Shown here piece after piece: positions 16,434 to 25,529 of a stretch of 64,000 bases of DNA. The notes below the pieces were generated by a model, which did no database searches, was not told where the DNA came from, and worked only from the letters and a program-made list of their open reading frames with translations. The DNA is from Eutrophocola sp049446715. GTDB taxonomy: Bacteria; Pseudomonadota; Gammaproteobacteria; Pseudomonadales; Pseudohongiellaceae. Position numbers and translations under genes: made by a program. Numbering within the stretch: position 1 is the stretch's first letter; the number at the start of each line of letters is the position of its first letter. Location: NCBI GenBank assembly GCA_049446715.1, contig JBMTQX010000011.1:1-64000 (forward strand). The letters run 5' to 3'.

Positions 16434-18554
16434 ATGCAACACCCTATTGCCAAGGTATTTCGTCATACCGCCCTGCCTATGACCATCATCGCCCCCATGG
16501 CCATGGCGCAGACAGCTGGCAACAGTACCCTGGCCGAAATTGTGATTCGCGGCCAATACCTGGACAGTGATCGCGTCAATGCGCTGCGTACCCCTACCCC
16601 GGTGATTGATGTGCCGCAGAGCCTGTCCATCATCACGGCGGACCAGATCAGCCAGCAGGGTTTTACCGCTATTGGCGAAATCATCAACTACATTCCCGGA
16701 GTGAACACTTCGCAAGGAGAAGGCCATCGGGATTCCGTGGTCTTCCGCGGCGTGCGCTCAAGCGCCGACTTTTACATTGATGGCGCACGTGACGATGTCC
16801 AGTACTACCGCCCACTCTACAACCTGGAACAGGTGGAAGTGTTGCGCGGCCCGAATGCCTTGCTCTTCGGTCGTGGTGGTACAGGCGGCATCCTAAACCG
16901 CGTGACAAAAAAAGGCGTGATCGGAGAAACCTTCACCGGCTTCCAGGCAGGTAGCGATACCTTTGGTGAATACAACGTGCAGATGGACAGCAACTATGCG
17001 CTTAATGATAGCGCCACCCTGCGAGTGAATGCCTTCTATGAGAGCCTGGCCAACCAGCGCGATTTTTATGACGGCGAACGGGTCGGTGTGAACCCTACCC
17101 TGCGCGTCCAGATGAGCCCGGACACCATTGTCGACCTGTCCTATGAGTATGCCGATCACCAGCGTTTCATTGACCGGGGCATTCCCACGGGAGCCGATGG
17201 CCGCCCGATGGAAGCTTTCCAAAGCATTGTCTTTGGCGACCCCGACTTCAACAACAACGAAATGGAAGCCCACCTGTTTCGCGGTGCAGTACAGCATGAA
17301 TTCTCCAACAGCCTGAAAGGCAATGTCAGCGCCTATTACGGTGACTTCGACAAACTGTATGAGAATTTCTATGTCTCATCCTACAACCAGACCGTATCAC
17401 CTGATGTTGTTACCTTGGACGGTTATATCGACACCACCCGGCGGCAAAACCTGTTACTGTCGGGCAACCTCATCTGGGAATTCAGCAGCGGCAATATCGA
17501 TCACACCATTATTGCCGGTGCCGAAATGATCGACACCTCCTCTGACCAGGACCGCTACAACGCTTTCTGGGATACCACCACCGATGACAACGAAATCTTT
17601 ACCATCGCCCGCCCGCTGAACCTGCGCGGTGGTATAGGTGTCAATGCCAATAGTGTTGTCACAAGCAACGACTACACAGCCGATCTCAACGACGACACCC
17701 GTGTCGATATCGATGTACGCTCTTTCTTTATACAGGACGAAATTGCGCTGTCGGAAAAACTGGACATTGTGCTTGGCGCGCGCTTTGACAGCTTCGATAT
17801 CGAAGTATTCAATGTCCCGGCCAATGAGGTGCGCTCGCGCAGGGACGAGGAAGTGACGCCGCGTTTCGGGCTGGTCTTCAAGCCCCAGGAAAACGTCTCT
17901 CTTTATGGCAGCTACAGCGAGTCTTTCCTGCCCCGCAGTGGTGAGCAGTTCAGCGATATCAACGGCAGTAACAACCAGCTGGATCCTGACACCTATACCA
18001 ACCTTGAAGCCGGCATCAAATGGGATTTCAGCATGGGCCTGAGCCTGACGGCTGCCGTGTTCGAGATCGAACAGAGCTCCCCGCAGGTGGCCGACAACGA
18101 TCCCGATACGCTGGATGTCATCGACTCGGAAATCAACGGCTTTGAAGCCCAGCTGCAGGGCCAGCTCAGCAGCCAGTGGTACATCTCTGCCGGCTACAGC
18201 TACCTGGATGGCGAACAGGTGAATCGTTTCGGTGCCACCGGACTGCGTCCGACCGAGTTGCCGGAAAACATGTTTTCACTCTGGAACACCTTCCAGGTCA
18301 CCGATAATTTCGGCCTGTCACTGGGCATGACTTACCAGGACGACAGCTTTATCGACAACGGCAATACCGCTGTCATGCCGTCCTATACCCGTGTCGATGC
18401 CGCAGCCTACTACGATCTCTCGGATGAGTTGCGCATCCAGGTGAATGTCGAGAACCTGACCGACGAGCTGTACTTTCCGAACTCTCACAGTGCCCACCAG
18501 GTAACAGTAGGCGCCCCTCTCAATGCCAGGCTGGCGGTAAGCGGTCGCTTCTGA
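16434..18554 (+). CDS. TonB-dependent siderophore receptor (Fiu/FhuE type)
   Basis: An outer-membrane receptor of 706 residues. It has a signal peptide (about residues 1-26, AMAMAQ), a TonB-box-like EIVIRG, a plug domain with VPQSLSIITADQISQQGF, GVNTSQGEGHRDSVVFRGV, LEQVEVLRGPNALLFGRGGTGGILNRVTK, and a C-terminal 22-strand barrel ending in the terminal Phe (LAVSGRF). The VPQSLS/RGPNALLFGRG pattern is that of catecholate and hydroxamate siderophore receptors; the ligand cannot be told. ATG 16434 has GGAG 8 nt upstream; the open frame extends to 16338 across the Fur-like box and is not coding there. A strong terminator follows. It stands alone, without a siderophore synthesis or ABC uptake gene nearby. 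Confidence 0.93.
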   Translation: MQHPIAKVFRHTALPMTIIAPMAMAQTAGNSTLAEIVIRGQYLDSDRVNALRTPTPVIDVPQSLSIITADQISQQGFTAIGEIINYIPGVNTSQGEGHRDSVVFRGVRSSADFYIDGARDDVQYYRPLYNLEQVEVLRGPNALLFGRGGTGGILNRVTKKGVIGETFTGFQAGSDTFGEYNVQMDSNYALNDSATLRVNAFYESLANQRDFYDGERVGVNPTLRVQMSPDTIVDLSYEYADHQRFIDRGIPTGADGRPMEAFQSIVFGDPDFNNNEMEAHLFRGAVQHEFSNSLKGNVSAYYGDFDKLYENFYVSSYNQTVSPDVVTLDGYIDTTRRQNLLLSGNLIWEFSSGNIDHTIIAGAEMIDTSSDQDRYNAFWDTTTDDNEIFTIARPLNLRGGIGVNANSVVTSNDYTADLNDDTRVDIDVRSFFIQDEIALSEKLDIVLGARFDSFDIEVFNVPANEVRSRRDEEVTPRFGLVFKPQENVSLYGSYSESFLPRSGEQFSDINGSNNQLDPDTYTNLEAGIKWDFSMGLSLTAAVFEIEQSSPQVADNDPDTLDVIDSEINGFEAQLQGQLSSQWYISAGYSYLDGEQVNRFGATGLRPTELPENMFSLWNTFQVTDNFGLSLGMTYQDDSFIDNGNTAVMPSYTRVDAAAYYDLSDELRIQVNVENLTDELYFPNSHSAHQVTVGAPLNARLAVSGRF

Positions 18555-18580
18555 TCCCGTTTTCACCTGCCCTTAAATGC

Positions 18581-18610
18581 AAAAAGCCAGGACATGTGTC
18601 CTGGCTTTTT
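18581..18610. terminator. Bidirectional intrinsic terminator
   Basis: A perfect 13-bp stem AAAAAGCCAGGAC / GTCCTGGCTTTTT with a 4-nt loop, with T-runs on both strands. It ends the TonB receptor transcript from the left and the peroxiredoxin/thiamine-binding operon from the right. Confidence 0.9.
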
Positions 18611-18639
18611 GGTTTACAAAGACCTTGCCTGACAGCGCG

Positions 18640-18888
18640 TCATTCGAGCTCATGTCCGGGAATGAATTTCGCCACGAACACTTCCCTGCCGTGGGTCTCG
18701 TAACTCCAGGCAAACAGATCCTTCAGCGTGTCCATCACCAGGCCGAACTCACCATGAATCATGGTAGAGGTCGCCGTGGTTTGCACATTCAGGCCGTCGC
18801 GGGTATTGAGTTCACGAATAAAGTCCTTGATCAGCGTTTTGTAATTCGTGTTGAACGGATACAGGCTGAGCTCGACAGTGAGTTGCAT
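18640..18888 (-). CDS. YkoF/MTH1187-type thiamine-binding protein
   Basis: An 82-residue ferredoxin-fold protein starting MQLTVELSLYPF, with TTATSTMIHGEF and a final VFVAKFIPG, as in the single-domain relatives of YkoF. Members bind thiamine or a related pyrimidine; function here is inferred from family only. The start is 24 nt after the peroxiredoxin stop on the same strand, so the two genes are likely co-transcribed. Confidence 0.75.
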   Translation of the reverse strand: MQLTVELSLYPFNTNYKTLIKDFIRELNTRDGLNVQTTATSTMIHGEFGLVMDTLKDLFAWSYETHGREVFVAKFIPGHELE

Positions 18889-18912
18889 AATGCCAGTCTC
18901 TCAGGCTGTCCC

Positions 18913-19512
18913 TTACAGTTTTTCGGCGTTGGATGACAGATAGCTGGCCACACCTTCGCTGGTGGGCACCATGCCGGCTTCACCCTTGTTCCAGCCGGCC
19001 GGGCAGACTTCGCCATGCTCTTCGGTGAACTGCAGGGCATCCACCACACGCAGCATCTCGTCAACATTACGACCCAACGGCAGGTTGTTCACTGTCGCAT
19101 GCTGGACAATACCTTCCTTGTCGATCAGGAAGGAGGCGCGCAGGGCCACGCCAGCAGGATGCTCGATACCGAATGCCTGGGCAATGCTGTGGGTAATATC
19201 CGCCACCAGCGGGAATTTCACAGGACCAATGCCGCCTTTATTTACGTCAGTGTTGCGCCAGGCCAGGTGGGTAAACTGGGAATCGATGGAAACACCAATG
19301 ACTTCGACGCCACGTTCCTTGAAAGCCTCGACACGCTTGTCGTGGGCAATGATTTCAGACGGGCAGACGAAGGTGAAATCCAGCGGATAGAAAAACAGGA
19401 CAACGTATTTACCCTTGTAATCAGCCAGGCAGAAATCTTCCTTGATGGTGCCATCAGCCATGACGGCTGTAGCGGTGAATTCGGGGGCGGGATGGCAGAC
19501 TAACGTACTCAT
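18913..19512 (-). CDS. Typical 2-Cys peroxiredoxin (AhpC/Prx1 type)
   Basis: A 199-residue thiol peroxidase. Peroxidatic Cys50 lies in FTFVCPSE and resolving Cys170 in HGEVCPAGW, the arrangement of typical 2-Cys enzymes that reduce H2O2 and alkyl peroxides. The C-terminus ends in a helix (SSNAEKL), and GGIG is present before the resolving region, one of the features linked with over-oxidation-sensitive enzymes. No ahpF is next to it, so thioredoxin is the probable reductant. Confidence 0.95.
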   Translation of the reverse strand: MSTLVCHPAPEFTATAVMADGTIKEDFCLADYKGKYVVLFFYPLDFTFVCPSEIIAHDKRVEAFKERGVEVIGVSIDSQFTHLAWRNTDVNKGGIGPVKFPLVADITHSIAQAFGIEHPAGVALRASFLIDKEGIVQHATVNNLPLGRNVDEMLRVVDALQFTEEHGEVCPAGWNKGEAGMVPTSEGVASYLSSNAEKL

Positions 19513-19744
19513 GCATACTCCTCGTTAATCGGAATGGGTTAAGGGGTGAAATAGTAAACCGGCTCAACGGGAAACCTGGTTCCCTTTGATGCGGCAGATG
19601 ACGACCGGGGTGGTGTCTGTCAACCCCGGGCAGCACATCAGGGTGCTATTGTCTTACGGTTGCCGCCTTTTGGCCAATTTTTTGCGAAATCAGGGAGACC
19701 GCCAGCGATGGCGCGCCTGGACGCCACTCTATCCTGGCCGCACC

Positions 19745-21127
19745 TTACTTCGGCCGACCAAGAAAGCCGGGTGTGGCCACCTCAAGCGCATAGATCGTCA
19801 TGGCAATATTGCGGATTCCTGTCGGGGTAGCCCAGGGTTTGCCATTAAGACCGACGGCACCCAGTGCCGGAGCATAGAGCACTTTCTTGTCAGGCCCGGC
19901 AAAGGCGATGGTGATGGGTCGGCGTGGTGTCGGGATCAGGCCCAGGTAGGTGCCGTTTTCTGCTAGTACATGCACACCGAGATTGCCGGTGACATAAAGG
20001 CGGCCTGCATCATCGATGGCCATACCGTCGGCACCATTGTCACCATTCAATGAACCAAAGACGCGGCGATTGCGGCTTGAGCCGTCGCGACGTACATCAA
20101 AGGCAAGCACCTCGGTGTTGTTGGTGACGTAGAGCACGTCACCGCCGCGGTTGAGCATGATGCCGTTGGAACGAATGTCGCTATCGGCAACCACCTTGAT
20201 CTCGCCCTCGGCACTGACATGCCAGACACCGCCGGCCGAGGTGAAGAAGGCGCCGCCGCGGCCATCGGCAATCAGGTCATTGACCCGCCCCAGTGGGGCG
20301 CCGTCAGCGAACTGGTTCGCCAGCAAACGGTATTGCGGGGCCAGCTGGGCAATGCGGGTAAGCTCGTTGCAGCCGGCCAGCTCATCATTGAGCGGTTCAC
20401 TGCAGGCGCGCTCGGCAATGAAAATACGGCCATCGTTATCCACGGACACGGCGCCGCCGCCATTGGTGTTTTCAAACACGGTGTATTCAGTCCCGTTGAT
20501 CAGTTTCTTCACGGTATCGGTTTGCTCCTGCGCAAACAGCAGGCCACCATCAGCGGTACCGACCACACCATCGGCGGTGTTGGGATCGGCCCAGACAATC
20601 TCCCAGCGAGCGCCTTCGTTAACCACACCGGGAATGGCGGTTATGGCGGCGCGTTTTTCCCCGGCCAGCATGCCTTTGGCCTTGAAGATGAAATAGGTGA
20701 CTTCACGGCCCTCCTCCACCAGGACGTGGTGGGGAACGCCTGCGGGAATATGCACAACGTCACCTGTGGCAATGGCGCGTGACGTGCCGCCCTGCAGGGC
20801 CGTACCGCGCATTTCACCGGGGCTTTCCTCGCGTGGATTGACGATGGTGCCGCCGGTGACCAGTGTGGCACTGCCAGAGGTCACGAAATACAGGTCTGCC
20901 CAATCGTCATGGGACTCGGAAAAACCCGGGCCCGGTTCGCGATGCACCATGGCGGCAAAATAACCGCCTTCCTGGATGATGTTATCCAGGATGGCGGCAT
21001 TGTTGCTGCCTACCTGAGAAGCCAGGGAGGTGGCATAGTCATCGAGGTCCTGGGCGGTAAAAATGTCCTGGGCAAAAATGGCGGGCGCCATCGCGATGAC
21101 GATGGCGGCAAGGCTGAGTCGTTTCAT
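19745..21127 (-). CDS. Secreted cupin - SMP-30/gluconolactonase-like beta-propeller fusion
   Basis: A 460-residue product with a signal peptide (about residues 1-20, PAIFAQ). The N-terminal cupin (about 55-150) shows SHDDWADLYFVTSG and GDVVHIPAGVPHHVLVEEG, giving the His residues of a metal centre. The C-terminal part (about 190-460) has repeated propeller blades (GGGAVSVDNDGRIFIAE, NDLIADGRGGAFFTSAGG, SNGIMLNRGGDVLYVTNN, DGMAIDDAGRLYVTGNLG), as in SMP-30/gluconolactonases. The propeller keeps the N/D pattern of the calcium site. ATG 21127 has GGGGGGA upstream; the frame continues upstream but overlaps the previous gene. It could hydrolyse a lactone after a cupin-catalysed step, in the periplasm. 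It is third in an operon with the two genes to its right. Confidence 0.8.
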   Translation of the reverse strand: MKRLSLAAIVIAMAPAIFAQDIFTAQDLDDYATSLASQVGSNNAAILDNIIQEGGYFAAMVHREPGPGFSESHDDWADLYFVTSGSATLVTGGTIVNPREESPGEMRGTALQGGTSRAIATGDVVHIPAGVPHHVLVEEGREVTYFIFKAKGMLAGEKRAAITAIPGVVNEGARWEIVWADPNTADGVVGTADGGLLFAQEQTDTVKKLINGTEYTVFENTNGGGAVSVDNDGRIFIAERACSEPLNDELAGCNELTRIAQLAPQYRLLANQFADGAPLGRVNDLIADGRGGAFFTSAGGVWHVSAEGEIKVVADSDIRSNGIMLNRGGDVLYVTNNTEVLAFDVRRDGSSRNRRVFGSLNGDNGADGMAIDDAGRLYVTGNLGVHVLAENGTYLGLIPTPRRPITIAFAGPDKKVLYAPALGAVGLNGKPWATPTGIRNIAMTIYALEVATPGFLGRPK

Positions 21128-21164
21128 GGAATCCCCCCGGGAGATTGTGACGTTTGTTGTTGTT

Positions 21165-21941
21165 TTAGTTCTGTTCACGAGATTCTATCGCAGCGCCGTA
21201 GCTGGGGTCACAGTCATAGGGCCAGACCACATCCCCTTCACCGCCCTTGTCCAGGGGAATGATGCGGGCACTGCGTCCGGCAAACACGGCCGGATCCTCA
21301 TATTCCTGCATGATGAAGAGCTTCTGCCCGTCCTCGCTGAGACGGAAATGCTCGATCAGGTGCATGCCCTCGGTGTGATCCAGGCCGTTGTTCAGGAACG
21401 TGCTAGCCTTGATGGCCACAGTATCTACGACCAGCGTGTCACCTTCCCAGTGACCAATGGAGTGGCCGCTGACCGTAGCCGGAATGTCCTCGGGATGGGC
21501 ATCTTGGTTCAGGTGTATGACGCGCACGACATCGAAGTATTCCATCTTGATCACCACCAGATCGCGGCCTTGGTAGATCTCGATGGGAAAAGGCCCCTGC
21601 ATGGAATAGATAATACTGGGCGGCTGACATGTGCTGCCCAGTTCCACCTGTACGGACGGATCATAGGTGCCCGCTTTCTGCCGCGCCGCTTCGGTAATCG
21701 GCATGCCGCCGTAATCCCCTTCCGGAAATTCCCGCAAGCCGGAATCGGCCAGCAGGATGGTGCCCTCCGGCAGCGCATCGATCATGGCTTGTTCGTCAGG
21801 TGTGGCAGGCCGCTGTGGCGGAATCGGGCCAAAGGAAATCATCCAGTAGCCGCTCATGTCCGGCTGGGCCTGAATGGCAGCGCTGCTCGTGAACGCCATC
21901 AGCACCAGAAGCGTGTGTAATACCAGCTGTGTCATAAACAC
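21165..21941 (-). CDS. Secreted protein of unknown function, paired with DUF6152
   Basis: A 258-residue protein with a signal peptide (about residues 1-25, AAIQAQ). Visible blocks are SGYWMISFGPIPPQRPATPDEQ, TCQPPSIIYSMQGPFPIEIYQG, SGHSIGHWEGDTLVVDT and GLDHTEGMHLIEHFRLSEDGQ. The pattern GHWEGDTLVVDT...H is seen in a large group of uncharacterised secreted proteins commonly found beside DUF6152 proteins; I know of no assigned reaction. It starts 1 nt after the DUF6152 stop and is followed after 37 nt by the cupin-propeller gene, so all three should be translated from one message. Confidence 0.7.
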   Translation of the reverse strand: MFMTQLVLHTLLVLMAFTSSAAIQAQPDMSGYWMISFGPIPPQRPATPDEQAMIDALPEGTILLADSGLREFPEGDYGGMPITEAARQKAGTYDPSVQVELGSTCQPPSIIYSMQGPFPIEIYQGRDLVVIKMEYFDVVRVIHLNQDAHPEDIPATVSGHSIGHWEGDTLVVDTVAIKASTFLNNGLDHTEGMHLIEHFRLSEDGQKLFIMQEYEDPAVFAGRSARIIPLDKGGEGDVVWPYDCDPSYGAAIESREQN

Positions 21942-21942
21942 C

Positions 21943-22341
21943 TCAGTCGTTCAAGTTGCGAGAGACACCGATCTCGGTGCCGTCAGCCTTGATGGCACGG
22001 GTAATGCGCATCAGGTGCGAACCGTCCCGGGCGTGAATGCCCCAAAGGGTAACCGTTTCCCCCTCATCCATTACTTCCTGGCTCCAGCCACGTCGGCGCA
22101 AGGCCGAGGGCGCGGAAGTCTCGCAGGTCCAGCGCTGCTCTTCACCATCTTCCGTGGTAACCAGCAATTCAATAATGGCATGCGGGTTGCGGAAATTGAA
22201 CTTGGCCACGGTACCGGTGATGCTGATGGGCTCGTCATCAGTATTGTAGAAAACGGCCGCAGAGTGATGGGCAAATACTGGGGCAGCCTGGCACAGAACC
22301 AGCACCAGGGATTTGCTGAAAAGGCGTCTGGATATGGACAT
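21943..22341 (-). CDS. Secreted DUF6152 family protein
   Basis: A 132-residue protein with a signal peptide (ending APVFA). It has the DUF6152 pattern: AHHSAAVFYNTDD after cleavage, then ITGTVAKFNFRNPHAIIEL, ETSAPSALRRRGW and DEGETVTLWGIHARDGSH. The processed N-terminus would be His-His, a possible metal-binding motif. ATG 22341 has GGGGAG upstream and gives the right signal peptide; ATG 22365 is less likely. It is first in the three-gene secreted operon. Confidence 0.8.
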   Translation of the reverse strand: MSISRRLFSKSLVLVLCQAAPVFAHHSAAVFYNTDDEPISITGTVAKFNFRNPHAIIELLVTTEDGEEQRWTCETSAPSALRRRGWSQEVMDEGETVTLWGIHARDGSHLMRITRAIKADGTEIGVSRNLND

Positions 22342-22627
22342 GGATTTCTCCCCAAGGTATCGCATTGGTATGATGATTGTAGGAACTCCACCCAGACCCG
22401 TAAAGCCGCGATACGGTTTTCTTGTTCAGGCCTGACCTGAATCAAGGGGCCTTTTCTTTCGAGGTCAATCAATCGAGGATTGCCCGCACGCCCATGGCAG
22501 AATGATGACCAAGCAAGACTCGCCATAGCCAGACCCGCTCCCGGATCAGCAATGCCTGAATTGTGGCGCGCCTATTAAGGGCCTCAAGTAATGCGGGTTC
22601 TGTGGCCAGAAAAGCACCACACGTATT

Positions 22628-23458
22628 ATGCGCTTACGTGAACTCATCGAGGAGTTCGTGGACGGCCTGCTCACCATGGACTCCAGGCTCTGGCATTCAA
22701 TGGTGCCGCAGGTGATTGCCCCGGGTAGACTGACCGATGAATACCTGCGCGGTCGGCGCCAGTTTAACCTGCCGCCCTTTCGGATTTCCCTAATTCTGAG
22801 CGTGCTGTTTTTGACTCATGCTGAATAACAGCCTTGATCCGAGCGGACCGGATGCGGGTTTTGGCAGGGAATTCTTTCAGGAAGTCAACGATGAACGAGC
22901 CGCGTTATGCCAGGAGCTGGCGGCCGAACTGAACAGCGCAGACAGTGAAGCCTCGGGAGCGACAGAGTCATACCTGAAGCTTGGCGGAGATGCGAACACG
23001 CTGCTGATTATTTTACTGCGGACCGCCTGCGAAAACTTTATTGCCAATCCCGAGAGTTGTTGCAGCGCCTTGGCCGACAAGTTGCCCGGTGTCATGATCC
23101 TGACCATTCCCCTGGCGGCGATCCTGATGCAGCTGCTATAGGTTTTCAGGACCGCCGATACGTGGAACACGGGGTTTCCTTGTTTCATATCCATGCTTTC
23201 ATGTTCATGGTCTGTATTCTAACGGGCTTGTCGTCATGGCTGGGCATGTATTACAACTGGCTGTCACCCGGCATAAACCTGTTCCCGGTCGTCGCACTCT
23301 GATATATCCCGGTTTACGAGTTCCTGGACATGGCCCGCGTCTATGGCAGCTCGCGGGCAGCGATCTTTTCCAAGTCGCTTCTGGTCATCACCGGCCACCT
23401 GCTGCTGTTTGCCACCGTGACGGTGATCGGCGCGCTGATTACTGCGTTGCGGTTCTAG
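22628..23458 (+). pseudogene. DUF3667 membrane protein, broken by two frameshifts and a stop
   Basis: The first 60 codons (RLRELIEEFVDGLLTMDSRLWHS ... RLTDEYLRGRRQFNLPPFRISL) match the DUF3667 start. The sequence then shifts frame near 22815 into a stretch ending VMILTIPLAAILMQLL, shifts back near 23140 (RYVEHGVSLFHIHAF), and crosses TGA 23300-23302 where the family has a residue before YIPVYEFLDMARVYGSS. It ends at TAG 23458. The remains cover the whole family length, so the gene decayed by point changes and small indels. Its end overlaps the converging DMT transporter gene by 20 nt. Confidence 0.8.
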
Positions 23459-24302
23459 CCCTGGCGCTGTTTTTCCACCAAACATTCAGCCCCACCCCGA
23501 CCAGCACCAGCGCCATGCCCACATAGGTCAGCAGGTTGAAACTTTCCCCGAACAGGATGAAGCCAAGCACAATGGCATAAATGATGCCGGTGTAATTGAC
23601 GATCGACACCGTGGAAATTTCCGCCAGCTGGTAGGAGCGCGTCATGAAGTACTGCGCTACTTGACTGGTGATGCCGACCATCAGCAGATAAAACCAGTCC
23701 CAGCCCTGCGGCTGCACCCAGAACAGCAGGCACCAGATGCCGGTAACCGGCAGACACACAAAGGGAAAGTAGAAAATGATGACCAGCGGATGTTCGGTCG
23801 TGGAGAGCTTGCGCACACAGTTGTAGGCAATGCCCATGAACACCGATGTCATCAACCCGATACCCAGGTGGAACAGGGACACGCGGGCATCAAAGCCCTG
23901 GATCACCAGGGTGCCGCTGAAACTGATGGCAAAAAACAGGCACTGCAGCGGGCTCACCTTTTCCTGCACGAACCAGATGCCGATCAGGGTTGTCGCAATG
24001 GGTGCCAGGTAGGTCAGGGTGGATGCCGTGGCCAGCGGTATTTCGTGGATCAGGTAGAAATTCAGGGTCAGGGCTAGCACTCCGGCCATGCCGCGCAGAA
24101 TAAGCATCGGCTTATTCTTGCCGAAAATGGGCACTTGAGCCCGTTTCAGGCCCCAGTAGCACAAGGCCACCGAGATCACCGCGCGAAAGAAGATGATTTC
24201 CAGCGCCGGAATGGCGGGCACCAGTTTGACGAACACGGTCATGAGCGCAAACAGGAAGGTGGCCAGCGCCATGTACCAGACGCCGCGCAGGGAATCAGAC
24301 AT
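23439..24302 (-). CDS. DMT-superfamily exporter (two EamA domains)
   Basis: A 287-residue inner-membrane protein with ten predicted helices forming two EamA repeats (about residues 8-136 and 150-277). Repeat signatures include EIIFFRAVISVALC, LTYLAPIATTLIG and VSIVNYTGIIYAIVLGFILFGES. Members export amino acids, nucleosides or other metabolites; the substrate is unknown. It stands alone and converges with the DUF3667 relic. Confidence 0.88.
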   Translation of the reverse strand: MSDSLRGVWYMALATFLFALMTVFVKLVPAIPALEIIFFRAVISVALCYWGLKRAQVPIFGKNKPMLILRGMAGVLALTLNFYLIHEIPLATASTLTYLAPIATTLIGIWFVQEKVSPLQCLFFAISFSGTLVIQGFDARVSLFHLGIGLMTSVFMGIAYNCVRKLSTTEHPLVIIFYFPFVCLPVTGIWCLLFWVQPQGWDWFYLLMVGITSQVAQYFMTRSYQLAEISTVSIVNYTGIIYAIVLGFILFGESFNLLTYVGMALVLVGVGLNVWWKNSARARTATQ

Positions 24303-24480
24303 CGGTCAGGGAAATCCGCGGGAGATGAAGGCGCGCATTGTAATGAAGCCGCACAAAGAGCGCAAAGCCCCGTCTACCCGGGCATAAATAATAGGCCTGG
24401 CATATCTCTTGTGATAAAGACCGACTTCTTAGTTCCCAATTTATTGTTTTAACGTGTTTTGTCTTGTCTTCAGGCATAAA

Positions 24481-24506
24481 AAAAACCGGGCCTAGGCCCG
24501 GTTTTT
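24481..24506 (-). terminator. Intrinsic terminator after grxD
   Basis: A perfect 26-nt palindrome AAAAACCGGGCCT/AGGCCCGGTTTTT lies 17 nt after the grxD stop. T-runs on both sides allow function in either direction. Confidence 0.9.
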
Positions 24507-24523
24507 CGTGTCTTCCTTGCCAC

Positions 24524-24886
24524 TCAGGCGTCAACCTGTGACTCCCCTTCCACCTCGCGCTTGGCAGCAGATTCGTCCAGCAGGGTTTTCAGCTCCCCGT
24601 TCTGGTACATCTCGGACATGATGTCACAGCCGCCAACCAGTTCACCGTCCACAAACAGCTGCGGAAAGGTGGGCCAGTCGGAGACTTTCGGCAGATTCGC
24701 CCGAATTTCCGGGTTGGACAGAATATCCACGTAGGCAAACTTCTGGCCACAGGCCATCATGATCTGGGTGGCCTGAGCAGAAAAGCCGCACTGGGGCGCA
24801 TTTGGGTTGCCCTTCATGTAGAGGATGATGGGATTGCTGGCGATCTGGTCTTTGATCACGTTTTCGATCGAAGCTTGTTCTGTCAT
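24524..24886 (-). CDS. grxD: Monothiol glutaredoxin Grx4
   Basis: A 120-residue CGFS-type glutaredoxin (C33-G-F-S36) with the usual glutathione-binding blocks WPTFPQLFVDGELVGGCDI. Such proteins hold a [2Fe-2S] cluster between two subunits, often with BolA, and act in Fe-S delivery and iron sensing. The C-terminal tail (about residues 105-120, acidic) is slightly longer than in E. coli. A strong terminator follows. Confidence 0.96.
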   Translation of the reverse strand: MTEQASIENVIKDQIASNPIILYMKGNPNAPQCGFSAQATQIMMACGQKFAYVDILSNPEIRANLPKVSDWPTFPQLFVDGELVGGCDIMSEMYQNGELKTLLDESAAKREVEGESQVDA

Positions 24887-25092
24887 GGTAATTCCGGCAA
24901 GTGATTGGATGGGTGAAATGAATGTGATGCCATTTTACGCGAAATCAAGCGCCGAAACAGGAAAAGCTGATAATATTCCCGGACAAGCCCTTAATTTATA
25001 CAGGGTTTTAGAGCGGTACAGGTGAGCCTGAAAAATAAGGCTTTACCCGTTCAATACAGTCCTCCAACCCGGTGAAATGGCAATAATGGGCA

Positions 25093-25514
25093 CTAGTTCC
25101 GCATCAGATTGCCGCTGCCCAGATAAAGCTGGTTCTGGAAAATGGTCATTGCTGAAGCCAGTCGCACCTCACTGAGGATGCCCTGCTGAAACTGGAAGCA
25201 GGCCATATCCGAGTAACGCGCCAGCGTGACGGCGTAACTCCAGTACATATTCAACTCTGTAGGATCAGTCAGTTCGCCCCGGAAACCGCGTACCGACAAA
25301 TCGACCAGGTAAGGGTCACTCTCATACTGGTTGTTGATCATCAGGATTTGTGAAATCAGGTCCTTGCAAGCAGCGGTTACCAAGGCCTAGGTGTTCAGTG
25401 CGCTTTGTCCGTGCTCTGGCTGATTTCCAGACCGACAAAAATGAGGCCGGCCAGCACGGCCACGGCAGAGATGATCTCCGCTATGAGTGCATACTCCTGA
25501 AGCCTCTGTTTCAA
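25093..25514 (-). pseudogene. Small single-helix membrane protein gene with frameshift and amber codon
   Basis: A TTG start at 25514 with a good ribosome site (AAAAAGGAGA, inside the end of the upstream gene) begins LKQRLQEYALIAEIISAVAVLAGLIFVGLEISQST, the N-terminal helix of a common uncharacterised family whose usual continuation is QNTxAL. After about 25410 the match moves to another frame (ALNT-stop-ALVTAACKDL), where TAG stands in place of a probable Gln. The rest (about 96 codons, to 25093) is open: YLVDLSVRGFRGELTDPTELNMYW ... FQNQLYLG. The N- and C-terminal parts therefore belong to one decayed gene downstream of the amidohydrolase gene. Confidence 0.6.
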
Positions 25515-25529
25515 AGCCGATTCTCCTTT

